A stretch of 64,000 nt of DNA. It comes from Nostoc sp. NMS2. GTDB lineage: Bacteria; Cyanobacteriota; Cyanobacteriia; Cyanobacteriales; Nostocaceae. Under the pieces are notes generated by a model. The model worked only from the letters and a program-made list of their open reading frames with translations, had not been told where the DNA came from and did no database searches. The stretch's first letter is position 1; each line of letters begins with the position of its first letter. The position numbers and the translations under genes are program-made. Below, piece after piece: positions 9,229-17,890 of the stretch. The stretch spans positions 1 through 64,000 of the forward strand of contig NZ_JABXKH010000038.1 in assembly GCF_017115105.1 (NCBI RefSeq), written 5' to 3'.

Positions 9229-9513
9229 ATGAATTCTCAAAAAATAGAGCAGTTAACAAACGATATTCAAAATGACTTTAGTGAAATACCAAAAAACTCT
9301 GAGGTGGATGCTGCACTTGTTGTAAGCGAAAATGAGGGTGTATTAGAAAACAATTTGACAGACTTGCACAGCAGTACCGACTCAAATGAAATTGAATTTA
9401 ATGATGCTGTAGGTGATAATCAATCTCAAAAATCTTCACGAATAATTCCTGGTCAACATACTAAGCAAAAGGGTTGCTACTTGAACGATCGCGGCAAGAT
9501 GATATGCCCTTGA
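9229..9513 (+). CDS. Small acidic protein with C-terminal Cys pair
   Basis: Not recognised. The 94-residue product starts at ATG 9229 with AGAGGG upstream. It is acidic and polar over residues 1-70 (many Asn, Asp, Glu, Ser) and ends in KQKGCYLNDRGKMICP, with two Cys 11 residues apart. It lies directly ahead of the second TpsA-like gene, as the Cys-tailed protein at 5715 lies ahead of the first, although the two small proteins do not resemble each other clearly. It could be a precursor peptide or a secreted small protein. No maturation or export gene is visible. Confidence 0.5.
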   Translation: MNSQKIEQLTNDIQNDFSEIPKNSEVDAALVVSENEGVLENNLTDLHSSTDSNEIEFNDAVGDNQSQKSSRIIPGQHTKQKGCYLNDRGKMICP

Positions 9514-10037
9514 AAATACTATCATTTTTTCGTTGTGGCAAAACATTAGTTTTGCCATTTATACAACGTCTTACAAGTACATAAGGCAACACCCCTCCCC
9601 AATCCCAATCGTCCCTATGAGTTCGGCTATCCATTAACCAGTCCTTTCTAAACAGTTGCTAGAGTATTCACTCACGTTTTTTATAATCCTGATTCATTCG
9701 TCGTTAATTTTCAATAAAAACCTACTTTTAGCGAGAAAATTAAGAGCTAAATTGTCAAGGATGCCTCACACCTCAGAGTTTAAGATGCCTACAAAACAAG
9801 CGTTTAAAGATTGTAAAGTAAAGATATGCCTAATGGATATGTGAGTTCGAGAAAGGTGCGCGATAGCACGGGTGAGGTATTTCTGCACCTCACTAAGTTG
9901 AAATCTGCTATATGTATGTATTATTTTGCAGAGGCAAAACTAATTGACACTCTCCTGAATCCAATTCGGAAGATTCTTGGTTAAACAAGTTCACTTGAAT
10001 TTAAGCTACATAAATAACCTAATTATCCTAATTAGCA
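9514..10037. other. Intergenic, no supported gene
   Basis: A 62-codon open frame at 9656-9844 lacks a ribosome binding site and coding character. The sequence TAATTATCCTAATTAGCAATGAGC just before 10038 is shared with the region around 6240, showing that the upstream DNA of the two TpsA genes was duplicated with them. Confidence 0.5.
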
Positions 10038-12455
10038 ATGAGCAGTAATTCATTAAACTATCGTTTTTTTTGTGCGAATTCTGTAATAAATCAAAGTCGA
10101 AATCATTGGTGCCGGAAGTTAGGATTAGTAAGTGCCTTAGGAATTAGTGGAGCGCTCACCTTATCTGGGAACTCTGCTTTAGCCCAGATTATCAGAGATG
10201 ACACCCTGGGATCTGAAAGTTCAGTTGTTACACACAAGATAATCAATGATCAGTCTACTGACCAAATTGATGGGGGAACAATTCGTGGCACAAATCTTTT
10301 CCACAGCTTTGAACAGTTTTCTGTACTTACTGGAAGCAAAGTTTATTTTAACAATGATGCAGCAAATATTCAAAATATTATAAGTCGAGTAACAGGTAAG
10401 TCTATTTCTAATATTGATGGCATTCTTGAAACTAACGGCACAGCCAACCTGTTTCTGATTAATCCCAATGGGATTGTTTTTGGTCCTAATGCATCTTTAA
10501 ACATCGGGGGTTCATTTGTAGCCAGCACGGGGAGTAGTTTGAATTTTGCTGATGGTACAAAGTTTAGTGCTACAGATCCCAAAGCCGTAGCCCTGTTAAC
10601 AGTAAGTGTTCCCATTGGTTTACAATTCGGAGCAATTGCGGCTCCCATCCGCAATCAATCCCAAGCGAATCCAGATGGCGTACCTGATCCTGTTGGTCTT
10701 CAAGTGCGGCCAGGTAAAACCCTGGCACTTGTAGGTGGTGATATAACACTGGAGGGCGGAAATTTAACAGCGCCAGGAGGACGGATTGAGCTAGGAAGTG
10801 TCACTGCCAATAGTTTGGTTAATTTGACCCCAACAAACCAAAGTTGGATTTTGGGATACGAAAATGTCCAGAATTTTCAGAACATTCAACTAATCCAGCG
10901 GCAAACTATTAACGGTACTGGAATTCCATCTCAGGTAGATGCCACTGGAGATGGTGGCGGTAATATCCAAGTGCAGGGTAATAAAGTGGAACTCATTGGC
11001 AATCTTGTGGGAATCACAACTCGGGCTACGGCTACGGGAAATGGTGGAGACTTAACAATTAACACAAGGAAATTAATTGTTCGGGATGGTGCACAAGTAT
11101 ACACTTCTTCTATAACCAAGGGTAACGGGGGAAATTTGACTGTGAACGCCTCTGAGTCTATAGAGCTAATAGGTGGTTTTTTTAGCCCAGATATTGGGAA
11201 TCAACCTAGTTCATTGTTTAGTTCAACAGGCTTTGCTGGAAAGGCGGGTGACATAACTATCAACACGAGAAGGTTGTATATCCAAGATGGTGCCAATATA
11301 TCAACACAGACTCTAGCAAACTCACAATTGATAGCAGCTACAGGGGCGGGAGGAAATTTGACTGTGAATGCCTCTGAGTCTATAGAGCTAGTTGGAACCT
11401 CAGTAAACGGTTATCCCAGTGGCTTATTTGCTGCAACTAATGGTTCTGGAGATGCCGGAAAAATGACAATTACCTCAGGGAAATTAATTATTCGGGATGG
11501 GGCTGAATTAAATGTAAGTAGTCAATTTGAACCGAATTATATTTACCCAGGAGATACATATTTACTAGGTAAAGCAGGCGATCTAAATGTAACTGCTCAC
11601 TCCATCCTGCTGGATAACCAAGGAAAACTCATATCTAATAGTAAGTCAGGTCGGGGTGGTGATATTTCGCTACAGGTGCGGGACTTATTACTGATGCGCC
11701 GCAATAGCCAAATATCCACAAATGCAGGAGCTAATGGAGATGGCGGTAGAATCACTATCAATGCACCTAATGGCTTCCTTGTCGCTGCTCCCTTTGGAAA
11801 TAGCGATATCACCGCCAACGCCAACTTCGGCTCTGGCGGTAAAATCACAATCACCGCTAAGAACATCTTCGGTTTTGTGCCCCGTACCCGTGCAGACCTA
11901 GAGAGGCTGTTAAACACTAAAGACCCAGACCAACTAAAGCCAAGTAAGCTTCTAACCAGCGATATCACAGCGTTTTCTCAGCAAAACCCTTCATTAAATG
12001 GCACTGTACAAATCAACTCACCAGATGCTGACCCCAGTAAAGGATTAGTGGAACTGCCTGTAAATCTGGTTGATGCTTCCCAGCAAATTGCTGCTGGTTG
12101 TAATTCTGGTGCAAAAATAGGAAGGAGTTCATTTATTGCTACTGGACGTGGAGGACTAGTAGCCGATCCCACGCAGCCATTGATAGCTGATGATGCAGTG
12201 CTGGCAGATTGGATCACACTAGAGCCAGAGAGTAAAAATCGTGCTGCTGGTATTCATAAAAGAGCAGTTCTTCAGGCGCAGCGAAACACAGAAGAAAAAT
12301 CACAGAAAGTTAATTCTGTCAATGAACCTACTCAAATTGTAGAAGCCCAAGGATGGGTAATGGATGCCGATGGTAATGTGGTTTTGGTTGCTCAAGTACC
12401 CACTGCGTCGCCTCATAACTCGTCACTCACGGCCACATTTTGCGCTGCTCGTTAG
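10038..12455 (+). CDS. Filamentous haemagglutinin N-terminal domain (TpsA-like) secreted protein, paralogue
   Basis: This 805-residue protein is a close paralogue of the product at 6297. It has a signal-like N-terminus ending near ALAQ, the TPS domain with FHSFEQFSV and NPNGIVFGPNASLNIGGSF, a beta-helical middle rich in GNGGNLTVNASESIELIGG repeats, and the same C-terminus (GWVMDADGNVVLVAQVP). The last 250 residues are nearly identical between the two, while the middle differs in repeat content. By family it would be a surface or secreted adhesin needing a TpsB partner that is not here. Confidence 0.9.
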   Translation: MSSNSLNYRFFCANSVINQSRNHWCRKLGLVSALGISGALTLSGNSALAQIIRDDTLGSESSVVTHKIINDQSTDQIDGGTIRGTNLFHSFEQFSVLTGSKVYFNNDAANIQNIISRVTGKSISNIDGILETNGTANLFLINPNGIVFGPNASLNIGGSFVASTGSSLNFADGTKFSATDPKAVALLTVSVPIGLQFGAIAAPIRNQSQANPDGVPDPVGLQVRPGKTLALVGGDITLEGGNLTAPGGRIELGSVTANSLVNLTPTNQSWILGYENVQNFQNIQLIQRQTINGTGIPSQVDATGDGGGNIQVQGNKVELIGNLVGITTRATATGNGGDLTINTRKLIVRDGAQVYTSSITKGNGGNLTVNASESIELIGGFFSPDIGNQPSSLFSSTGFAGKAGDITINTRRLYIQDGANISTQTLANSQLIAATGAGGNLTVNASESIELVGTSVNGYPSGLFAATNGSGDAGKMTITSGKLIIRDGAELNVSSQFEPNYIYPGDTYLLGKAGDLNVTAHSILLDNQGKLISNSKSGRGGDISLQVRDLLLMRRNSQISTNAGANGDGGRITINAPNGFLVAAPFGNSDITANANFGSGGKITITAKNIFGFVPRTRADLERLLNTKDPDQLKPSKLLTSDITAFSQQNPSLNGTVQINSPDADPSKGLVELPVNLVDASQQIAAGCNSGAKIGRSSFIATGRGGLVADPTQPLIADDAVLADWITLEPESKNRAAGIHKRAVLQAQRNTEEKSQKVNSVNEPTQIVEAQGWVMDADGNVVLVAQVPTASPHNSSLTATFCAAR

Positions 12456-12545
12456 ACTTTGAGATATGGCGAGATTCTCTTTACGAATCAGCTCTTAGAA
12501 AAAATTAAGTTTTGTTTTGTAAGTAGAGTAGCCTCATATCAGGGC

Positions 12546-12947
12546 ATGAATTTAGAATTCGAGTGGGATAACCAAAAAGCTAGTACCGCAGGGCGTAATT
12601 CGTAATTCGTAATTCGTAATTCGTAATTCGTAATTGCTGTACCGTAAGGGTTTCATTGATTTGGAATGGGTGGTTTATTTACGCCGCGCTGTACTAGTTT
12701 GAATCTCAACAAGCACCGCATCAGCTTTGAAGGGGCTAAGACAGTCTTCAACGACTCTTTAGCTTACATATTCAACGATGAATGGCACTCTGTTGATGAA
12801 CGACGGGAAATCATCATCGGACGCTATCAAGACAATCGCTTGTTATTGGTCTGTTTTATAGAAAGAGCAAACGTTATCCGTATCATTAGCGCCCGTCTAG
12901 CAACCAAGAAAGAACGAAGAGATTATGAAGAATTCACAGGCTTCTGA
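12546..12947 (+). pseudogene. brnT: brnT toxin gene interrupted by a 114-bp insertion
   Basis: From ATG at 12546 the frame reads MNLEFEWDNQKAS, the typical BrnT N-terminus, then enters inserted DNA with stops from 12603. After the insertion the same frame resumes as LNLNKHRISFEGAKTVFND and continues to the end (ERREIIIGRYQDNRLLLVCF, ARLATKKERRDYEE). Removing the 114 bp restores a continuous BrnT of ordinary length. BrnT is a ribonuclease toxin bound by BrnA. The insertion keeps the reading frame and brings its own ATG at 12666, so a 93-residue product with a replaced N-terminus (MGGLFTPRCTS) could still be made. Whether it is toxic is unknown. It overlaps brnA by 23 bp. Confidence 0.85.
12583..12694. 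mobile_element. 112-bp MITE inside brnT, TA-flanked, with heptamer array
   Basis: Ends are GTACCGCAGGGCGTAA and an imperfect inverted copy (TTACGCCGCGCTGTAC). The element sits between two TA dinucleotides in the context C-TA...TA-G, so the original site was CTAG. That target and TA duplication are known for IS630-type transposases. The inside holds six CGTAATT heptamers (12594-12635). A second copy, inverted and with five heptamers, is at 58839-58943; the 7-bp length difference is exactly one heptamer. Confidence 0.88.
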
Positions 12948-13155
12948 ATTCCACAACAACGCAGACGATGATTTGCTTCCAGAGTATAACTTTGACTATC
13001 GCAAAGCCTTGCCCAACCGTTTCGCCAGTCAGCAAGAAAAAGCTCCTTTGACAGTTATCCTAGATGCTGATGTCGCTGAGATATTCAAAACATCAGAAGC
13101 TGTTAACAACGCTCTCTGTGCCTTACTCTCAGCGATTCCAAAGACTGAAAGATAA
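12925..13155 (+). CDS. brnA: BrnA-type antitoxin
   Basis: The 76-residue protein has the BrnA pattern: an N-terminal toxin-binding region with LLPEYNFDYRKALPNRFA and a C-terminal ribbon-helix-helix-like part (LTVILDADVAEIFKTSEAVN, then NALCALLSAIP). It binds BrnT and represses the operon by family knowledge. The start lies 23 bp inside brnT, the usual translational coupling. The antitoxin frame is intact even though the toxin gene carries an insertion, which fits the need to keep the antidote if any toxin activity remains. Confidence 0.8.
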   Translation: MKNSQASEFHNNADDDLLPEYNFDYRKALPNRFASQQEKAPLTVILDADVAEIFKTSEAVNNALCALLSAIPKTER

Positions 13156-13175
13156 ACTGCGATCGCTTAAGCTCT

Positions 13176-13395
13176 GGCGAATATAATAGAGCCTCCGGCA
13201 CGCTGACGCGTTAAGCGAAGCCTCTCGTAGAGAAGGCTTTACGCGGCTATACAAACAAAGTCCGTCTCCGCGGACTAAGACAAAAGTGAGTGTTTGAAAC
13301 CTACGGAGGTGGGTTTTGTCTGTGTAGACAAGCCAGTGCGTTGGGCGGCTCTGCCGACTTGAAGCAACTGGCGTGCGGTTTCTAACCGCCCTTTT
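13176..13395. repeat. Composite dispersed repeat, inverted copy at 23225-23545
   Basis: Contains in order ATAGAGCCTCC, a CTCTCGTAGAGAAGGCTTTACGCGG-like part, CAAAGTCCG...CGGACTAAG, ACCTACGGAGGTGGGTTT and GCGGTTTCTAACCGCCC. The same blocks in the same order occur on the other strand at 23225-23545. Several blocks are self-complementary. Confidence 0.65.
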
Positions 13396-13415
13396 AACTC
13401 CTAACTCCCCACTCC

Positions 13416-14447
13416 CTAACTCGTCTCCTGAATTTGCAGACGTACAGTGTGTTCAGTTGCACCACTAAGTTGCAATTCCATGATTTCACCACCAAGAGGT
13501 TCCAAGCAAGTGAGGAGCGATCGCAAGTTGGGTGTACTTGCGCCAGTATCTACATATAATCTATCTGCCAAATTGCCGATTCGTTTCCACGTCATGTAGA
13601 GTTTAGCGATCGTTTGTTCAATCTGCGATGCTTGATTTACCAAATCAGCAGCTATGCTCAAACAGCCGACTCTTTGCGCTTCTTCTAAGGCTGTTTCAAT
13701 ATCAATATTTTCTTGCGTCAGCGCCTGGACTTGAGCCGCGCCTTTGAGATATTTTGCCAAGTTACGCGCTTCAGTAGTTACCTGTTTCAGGGTATCTACA
13801 TCAGGATTGGCAGCAATTTCTTTCTGGATAAACTTTTGGTGCGATTCTGGCAGTTTTTCCATTTCCTTCACCAGAGGGGCAATGTAGCGCGGCGGAAGGG
13901 TGTTATCTGCGGCTTTTTCCTTGACTGCTGTGGGTAATAAATCTGAGGACATGGCTGTCCATTCATCGCTGAGTTGACGCACTTCCCGCCTGGTGATGCG
14001 ATCGCCTTTTTGGGCAGCTTCACTCACCATCTGTTGCACTTCTGGCGATGCTTTGGAGGTTTCAACAAATGCCCGTTTACTGAAGTTATTCACAGAACCG
14101 GGGTCGAGTTTACCGTCTTCAATCAGAGTATCGGCACTATTCGCCAGTTGAATCCAGGCGTAAGCTTGACTTTTGCTGATTTCCCGCTCTTTTAACCATC
14201 GCAAAAAGCCAGTACCACGCCCATCACCACCGACTTTTTCTCTGTCGCGGATAGCCCGTAAAATTCGCCCCCGCCAGATTTCAGTTTGCAAATCAAAGCG
14301 ATCGCATACCTGCCAAGCTATTTCTAGCTGCTGTTGAAAATCTGACTCTAGAATCTGTTCATCTTCTGGATCGGGCAGTTCAAAGCTGATATCGGCTGGC
14401 TGTAGTAGAGCAGCAGCAAGGTCGTTGATGGAGTCGGTGTCTTGCAC
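13416..14447 (-). CDS. Conserved hypothetical protein, 343 residues
   Basis: No function can be assigned. The protein is soluble, without signal peptide or membrane spans. Residues about 45-165 are helical and contain a segment (FLRWLKEREISKSQAYAWIQ) that looks like a helix-turn-helix resembling ParB-like or DUF3102-like DNA-binding modules. The C-terminal third (ALTQENIDIETALEEAQRVG onward) looks like a coiled coil and ends in a compact beta-rich tail. It is divergent from moaA with about 160 bp between starts. A DNA-associated role is a guess from the helical segment only. Confidence 0.7.
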   Translation of the reverse strand: MQDTDSINDLAAALLQPADISFELPDPEDEQILESDFQQQLEIAWQVCDRFDLQTEIWRGRILRAIRDREKVGGDGRGTGFLRWLKEREISKSQAYAWIQLANSADTLIEDGKLDPGSVNNFSKRAFVETSKASPEVQQMVSEAAQKGDRITRREVRQLSDEWTAMSSDLLPTAVKEKAADNTLPPRYIAPLVKEMEKLPESHQKFIQKEIAANPDVDTLKQVTTEARNLAKYLKGAAQVQALTQENIDIETALEEAQRVGCLSIAADLVNQASQIEQTIAKLYMTWKRIGNLADRLYVDTGASTPNLRSLLTCLEPLGGEIMELQLSGATEHTVRLQIQETS

Positions 14448-14609
14448 GATTGATGACTAACTAGTGGATGCGATCGGCTTATTATGCCACAATCTGTGGA
14501 CTATCACTTAAGGAGGAGTACGGGATTTTGAATTACTACACATATAGTAGGAAGGGGTAAACCACCTCAGCAAGGTCTTTAATTGATCAGAGAGAATAAA
14601 AACAAAACG

Positions 14610-15596
14610 ATGAACCAGGTAGACTACCTCCGCATTAGTTTAATCGATCGCTGTAATTTTCGTTGTCAGTACTGTATGCCAGAGGGAGTAGAACTGGACT
14701 ATATTCTCAAGCAACAGCTGTTAACTGATGAGGAGTTGCTCACCTTAATTAAAGAGGTCTTTATTCCAGTAGGCTTTAATCGGTTTCGTTTGACTGGGGG
14801 TGAACCCTTATTGCGTCCACGTGTGGTGGATTTGGTAAGTGCGATCGCATCTTTTCCCCAAACTCAAGACCTCTCAATGACCACCAACGGGTTTTTGCTG
14901 GCTCCGATGGCACAAAATCTCTACAATGCAGGTCTGCGACGAATTAATATTAGTCTAGATTCTCTTAATCCCGACACTTTTGATCAAATTATTGGTAATC
15001 AGGGGCGTTCTCGTTGGCAACAAGTTTGGCATGGCATTCAAGCTGCCCATCACGTCGGATTTGACCCCCTGAAGCTGAATGTAGTGGTGATTCCTGGCGT
15101 TAATGACCACGAAATTCTCGATTTAGCTGCCCTGACAATTGATAAACAGTGGCACGTTCGATTTATTGAATTTATGCCTATTGGTAATTTGCATTTGTTT
15201 GGCGATCGCGGTTGGGTATCTTCAGCCGAGTTACGACAACAAATCCGCGATCGCTGGGGCTTGACAGAATCGCAAGTTTGTGGTGCTGGCCCTGCTGATG
15301 TCTTTCAAATTCCTGGTGCGAAGGGGACACTAGGATTTATTAGTCAGATGTCAGAATGTTTTTGCGATCGTTGTAATCGGATGCGCCTGAGTGCTGATGG
15401 CTGGCTGCGTCCCTGTTTATTAAATGAAACTGGTCAAATAGATTTAAAAACTGCTTTGCGTTCTGGGACTAATACCACTCAATTACAAGAGCAGGTTAAA
15501 CATTTACTCGGCATCAAGCCAGAAATTAACTTTAAAGGGCGTGATTCTGGTATTGTCGGTACATATACTCGCACAATGTCACAAATTGGTGGTTAG
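14610..15596 (+). CDS. moaA: GTP 3',8-cyclase (molybdenum cofactor biosynthesis)
   Basis: A radical-SAM enzyme that converts GTP to 3',8-cyclo-7,8-dihydro-GTP, the first step of molybdopterin synthesis, needed for nitrate reductase. From ATG 14610 the product has 328 residues; a TTG at 14583 is in frame but adds an atypical extension. The N-terminal cluster motif is C15-N-F-R-C19-Q-Y-C22, followed by GGEPLLRP. The second cluster is [20 protein letters not shown] near the C-terminus. The protein ends in Gly-Gly, the conserved C-terminal pair required for activity in MoaA. The other moa genes are not nearby. Confidence 0.96.
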   Translation: MNQVDYLRISLIDRCNFRCQYCMPEGVELDYILKQQLLTDEELLTLIKEVFIPVGFNRFRLTGGEPLLRPRVVDLVSAIASFPQTQDLSMTTNGFLLAPMAQNLYNAGLRRINISLDSLNPDTFDQIIGNQGRSRWQQVWHGIQAAHHVGFDPLKLNVVVIPGVNDHEILDLAALTIDKQWHVRFIEFMPIGNLHLFGDRGWVSSAELRQQIRDRWGLTESQVCGAGPADVFQIPGAKGTLGFISQMSECFCDRCNRMRLSADGWLRPCLLNETGQIDLKTALRSGTNTTQLQEQVKHLLGIKPEINFKGRDSGIVGTYTRTMSQIGG

Positions 15597-15956
15597 TCAT
15601 TTGTCCTTCGTCCTTTGTCATTTGTCCTTCGTCATTTGCTTAAACTAGTAGATTGTGCGTAAGTCCTAAACTAATGACCAATGACCAATGACTAATGACT
15701 AATGACTAACGCTCTTTTATGACTCTCGTGGGATAAAAATCATCCACCCTTATTTTTAAGGACTTTGATGAACTTAGGCGTAGGTTGGGTTGAGGAACGA
15801 AACCCAACACCAACAATCTCTGATTTTGTTGGGGTTTCACTAAAGTTCAAACGCCACTTGCTTCAAGCCGGGAAACCCGGACAACGCAGTGGCTCCCCAA
15901 CCTACGAATATTTTATTTTTTCGGAGTAATAAAAGAGCGCTAAGGACAAATGACTA
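15597..15956. repeat. Intergenic repeats: heptamer array and GTTGGGTT palindromes
   Basis: 15597-15714 holds GTCATTTGTCC-type units and then ATGACCA/ATGACTA heptamers, the same family as 2335-2406. 15780-15905 holds a TAGGTTGGGTTGAGG...CCCAACCTACG inverted repeat of the kind also found at 31397-31480 and in the element at 56520-56640. No gene is seen. Confidence 0.65.
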
Positions 15957-16565
15957 TTACGCTTGTCGTGAGTAGTATTCCACCACAAGTAGTTCATTAA
16001 CTTGTAGTGCCACCCATTCGCGCTCAATAACGCTGTTGACTCTACCAACCAACTTATTTTTGTCAAACTCCAAATGACTGGGGAGGTTGGCCAAACCGGG
16101 ATATTGCAAGTTAGCTTCCACCAACTTCCGTGATTGTGCCCGATCTCTGACTGCAATTACTTCACCAGGACGGCATTGATAGCTGGCAATATTCACCACA
16201 CGGCCGTTAACAGTTACGTGACCGTGATTTACCAGTTGACGAGCGGCTGGGATAGTCGGGGCTATACCCAAGCGGAAAACGGTATTATCCAAGCGCATTT
16301 CTAGCAATTGCAGCAGCACTTGTCCGGTAGAACCAGTAACACGTCTGGCTTTCCGTACATAGCGGAGCAATTGTTTTTCAGTCAAACCGTAGTTGAAGCG
16401 GAGCTTTTGCTTTTCTTCTAGACGGATGGCATACTCAGAGCGTTTCTTACGGTTCTGACCATGCTGACCAGGCGGGTAAGCGCGTCTAGCGCTTTTACGA
16501 GTTAATCCTGGTAGGTCGCCTAAGCGACGGACAATTCTGAGGCGGGGCCCTCTATATCGGGACAT
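15957..16565 (-). CDS. rpsD: 30S ribosomal protein S4
   Basis: A primary 16S rRNA-binding protein that starts assembly of the 30S body. The 202 residues match cyanobacterial and plastid S4. The N-terminus is [20 protein letters not shown], followed by [15 protein letters not shown] and the [19 protein letters not shown] helix. The S4 RNA-binding domain is at about 92-155 ([20 protein letters not shown], then [14 protein letters not shown]). It stands alone, as is usual in cyanobacteria. Its leader on the minus strand contains the IS200/IS605-like remnant at 16614-16795. Confidence 0.98.
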   Translation of the reverse strand: MSRYRGPRLRIVRRLGDLPGLTRKSARRAYPPGQHGQNRKKRSEYAIRLEEKQKLRFNYGLTEKQLLRYVRKARRVTGSTGQVLLQLLEMRLDNTVFRLGIAPTIPAARQLVNHGHVTVNGRVVNIASYQCRPGEVIAVRDRAQSRKLVEANLQYPGLANLPSHLEFDKNKLVGRVNSVIEREWVALQVNELLVVEYYSRQA

Positions 16566-16613
16566 GAGTTTCCTTAATCTAATCCTGTTTAAACTTTACC
16601 CAGACATTCAATT

Positions 16614-16795
16614 TTGACATTCCCCTAATAAAAAATCAGGGGATTCTTGGTTTTTCGAGGCTGCTTGCCTTGGTATGACGTATCCTACCAAAGTAGAGGC
16701 ATCAACTCTTGCGCCAGTTGCTTTGAGTCGGTAGAGCCGACACACTAGCTTCCAAGCCTGAATTCCGACCTGTCACGCCGTACTCCTGCCAATAA
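16614..16795 (-). mobile_element. Probable IS200/IS605 right-end remnant with TnpB-type RNA scaffold
   Basis: On the minus strand the end is AATCCCCTGATTTTTTATTA followed by GGGGAATGTCAA, the subterminal hairpin and terminus typical of cyanobacterial IS200/IS605 right ends. Before it lies the structured non-coding stretch usually found past tnpB (GGTCGGAATTCAGGCTTGGA, CGGCTCTACCGACTCAAAGC, AACTGG). No tnpB coding sequence remains; DNA beyond 16800 does not encode it. The end lies 48 bp upstream of rpsD. The identification rests on recalled features of such ends, so it is moderate. Confidence 0.5.
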
Positions 16796-17027
16796 GTTTT
16801 TTGTGTTTATTTAGTTTCGTAGACTACTCAATCATCAGATTGGTTTACGCAGTATTCTGACTCTGAAATACTTTTTACGTTGCCTACTTATCTTTCAAAC
16901 AGTTATATTAACACAATTTCCGGCATAATTAATTATGTCTATACTTTGCTGACGCTGAAATTATTGAATTACAGAGGATTTTTAAAATATTTAAGTTAGC
17001 ATAACTTTGGGTGTTTGGAGAATGGCA

Positions 17028-17699
17028 ATGTCAATGAGCAATAAAGCGGTTAATAGAGGTAAGAACAAACAAGCCAGTTCCACCTCCAGAAGTTTAATAG
17101 TACCAGTTTTGGCTATAGCTGGATGGTTGACAACGATCTTACCCAATCCAGCGATCGCTGCTTCCTACAGCAATGATTATAGTGTCTGTGCAGGTCGTCT
17201 CCTAAAGGTGGGCGTAACGGCAGAAGCAGCATCACAAGGTTGTGCGGCTGCACTGCGTCCAAGGGATTTGGCTGCTTGCGTGGTTAAAATTGAGAAGGAA
17301 ACCCAAATTGCCGCCACAGATGCGCTTTCTTCTTGTGGGAGGGCCCGGCGACCTGAAGAGTTAGCTACCTGTGTAGTCGGTGTCAGCTTAAGTACTAAGG
17401 AAGAAGCTAATCCGGCAGTTTTAAATTACTGTGGACGTAGTTTGTTACCCGTGCGCTTTGGGCAGTGTGTGGTTGGCTTGCGTAGTCAAATTGATGTTCC
17501 CCCAAATCAAGCGTTAGATACTTGTATTAGTGCTGATGATAGTGTTGTCGGTGCTTCATCTTCAACACCGCCGACCATCATTCCTACGGGATCAAGTCCA
17601 AGTAACGAGACTGTTCCATTTCCGACGCAACCGACTGTTCCAACACAACCGACTGTTCCAACACAACCGACTATTCCAACGCAACCCCGCACTAATTAA
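17028..17699 (+). CDS. Secreted protein with Cys repeats and PTQP tail
   Basis: The family is not recognised. I chose ATG 17028 because GGAG lies 7 nt upstream; ATGs at 17022 and 17034 are close alternatives. A signal peptide is likely (LIVPVLAIAGWLTTILPNPA then IAA). The mature part carries about three copies of a roughly 40-residue unit with paired Cys, e.g. CAGRLL...GC, RPRDLAACVVKIE, RPEELATCVVGVS and LPVRFGQCVVGLR, which suggests disulfide-bonded helical repeats in the periplasm or outside. The C-terminus is a low-complexity tail of VPTQPT units, possibly a linker to cell wall or a mucin-like stretch. Confidence 0.72.
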   Translation: MSMSNKAVNRGKNKQASSTSRSLIVPVLAIAGWLTTILPNPAIAASYSNDYSVCAGRLLKVGVTAEAASQGCAAALRPRDLAACVVKIEKETQIAATDALSSCGRARRPEELATCVVGVSLSTKEEANPAVLNYCGRSLLPVRFGQCVVGLRSQIDVPPNQALDTCISADDSVVGASSSTPPTIIPTGSSPSNETVPFPTQPTVPTQPTVPTQPTIPTQPRTN

Positions 17700-17786
17700 A
17701 CTACAGTGCTTTGTGTAATTGATTGAAAATACAGGTTAAACATAGAGTTGGCTATTTGCCAACTCGATTCAGGGTCTACCACTTTT

Positions 17787-17840
17787 TCTAAGATACAAGG
17801 TTGGGTTGAGCTTAAGCGTTACCCAACCTTGTATCTTAGA
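17787..17840. terminator. Perfect 20-bp inverted repeat between convergent genes
   Basis: TCTAAGATACAAGGTTGGGT (17787-17806) is repeated exactly inverted at 17821-17840, with a 14-nt loop. It sits between the ends of the genes at 17028 and 17891 and could stop transcription from both sides. The TTCTAAGATACAAGG half also occurs near 33750, so it belongs to a dispersed palindrome family. Confidence 0.55.
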
Positions 17841-17890
17841 ATGCCTCAACTTGACTGGATAATTTACCTTTGCTGACTACACAGCTTGCA

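Noticed and set aside
9656..9844. 62-codon open frame between the small acidic gene and the second TpsA gene
   Set aside because: No ribosome binding site, no recognisable domain, and amino-acid use does not look coding.
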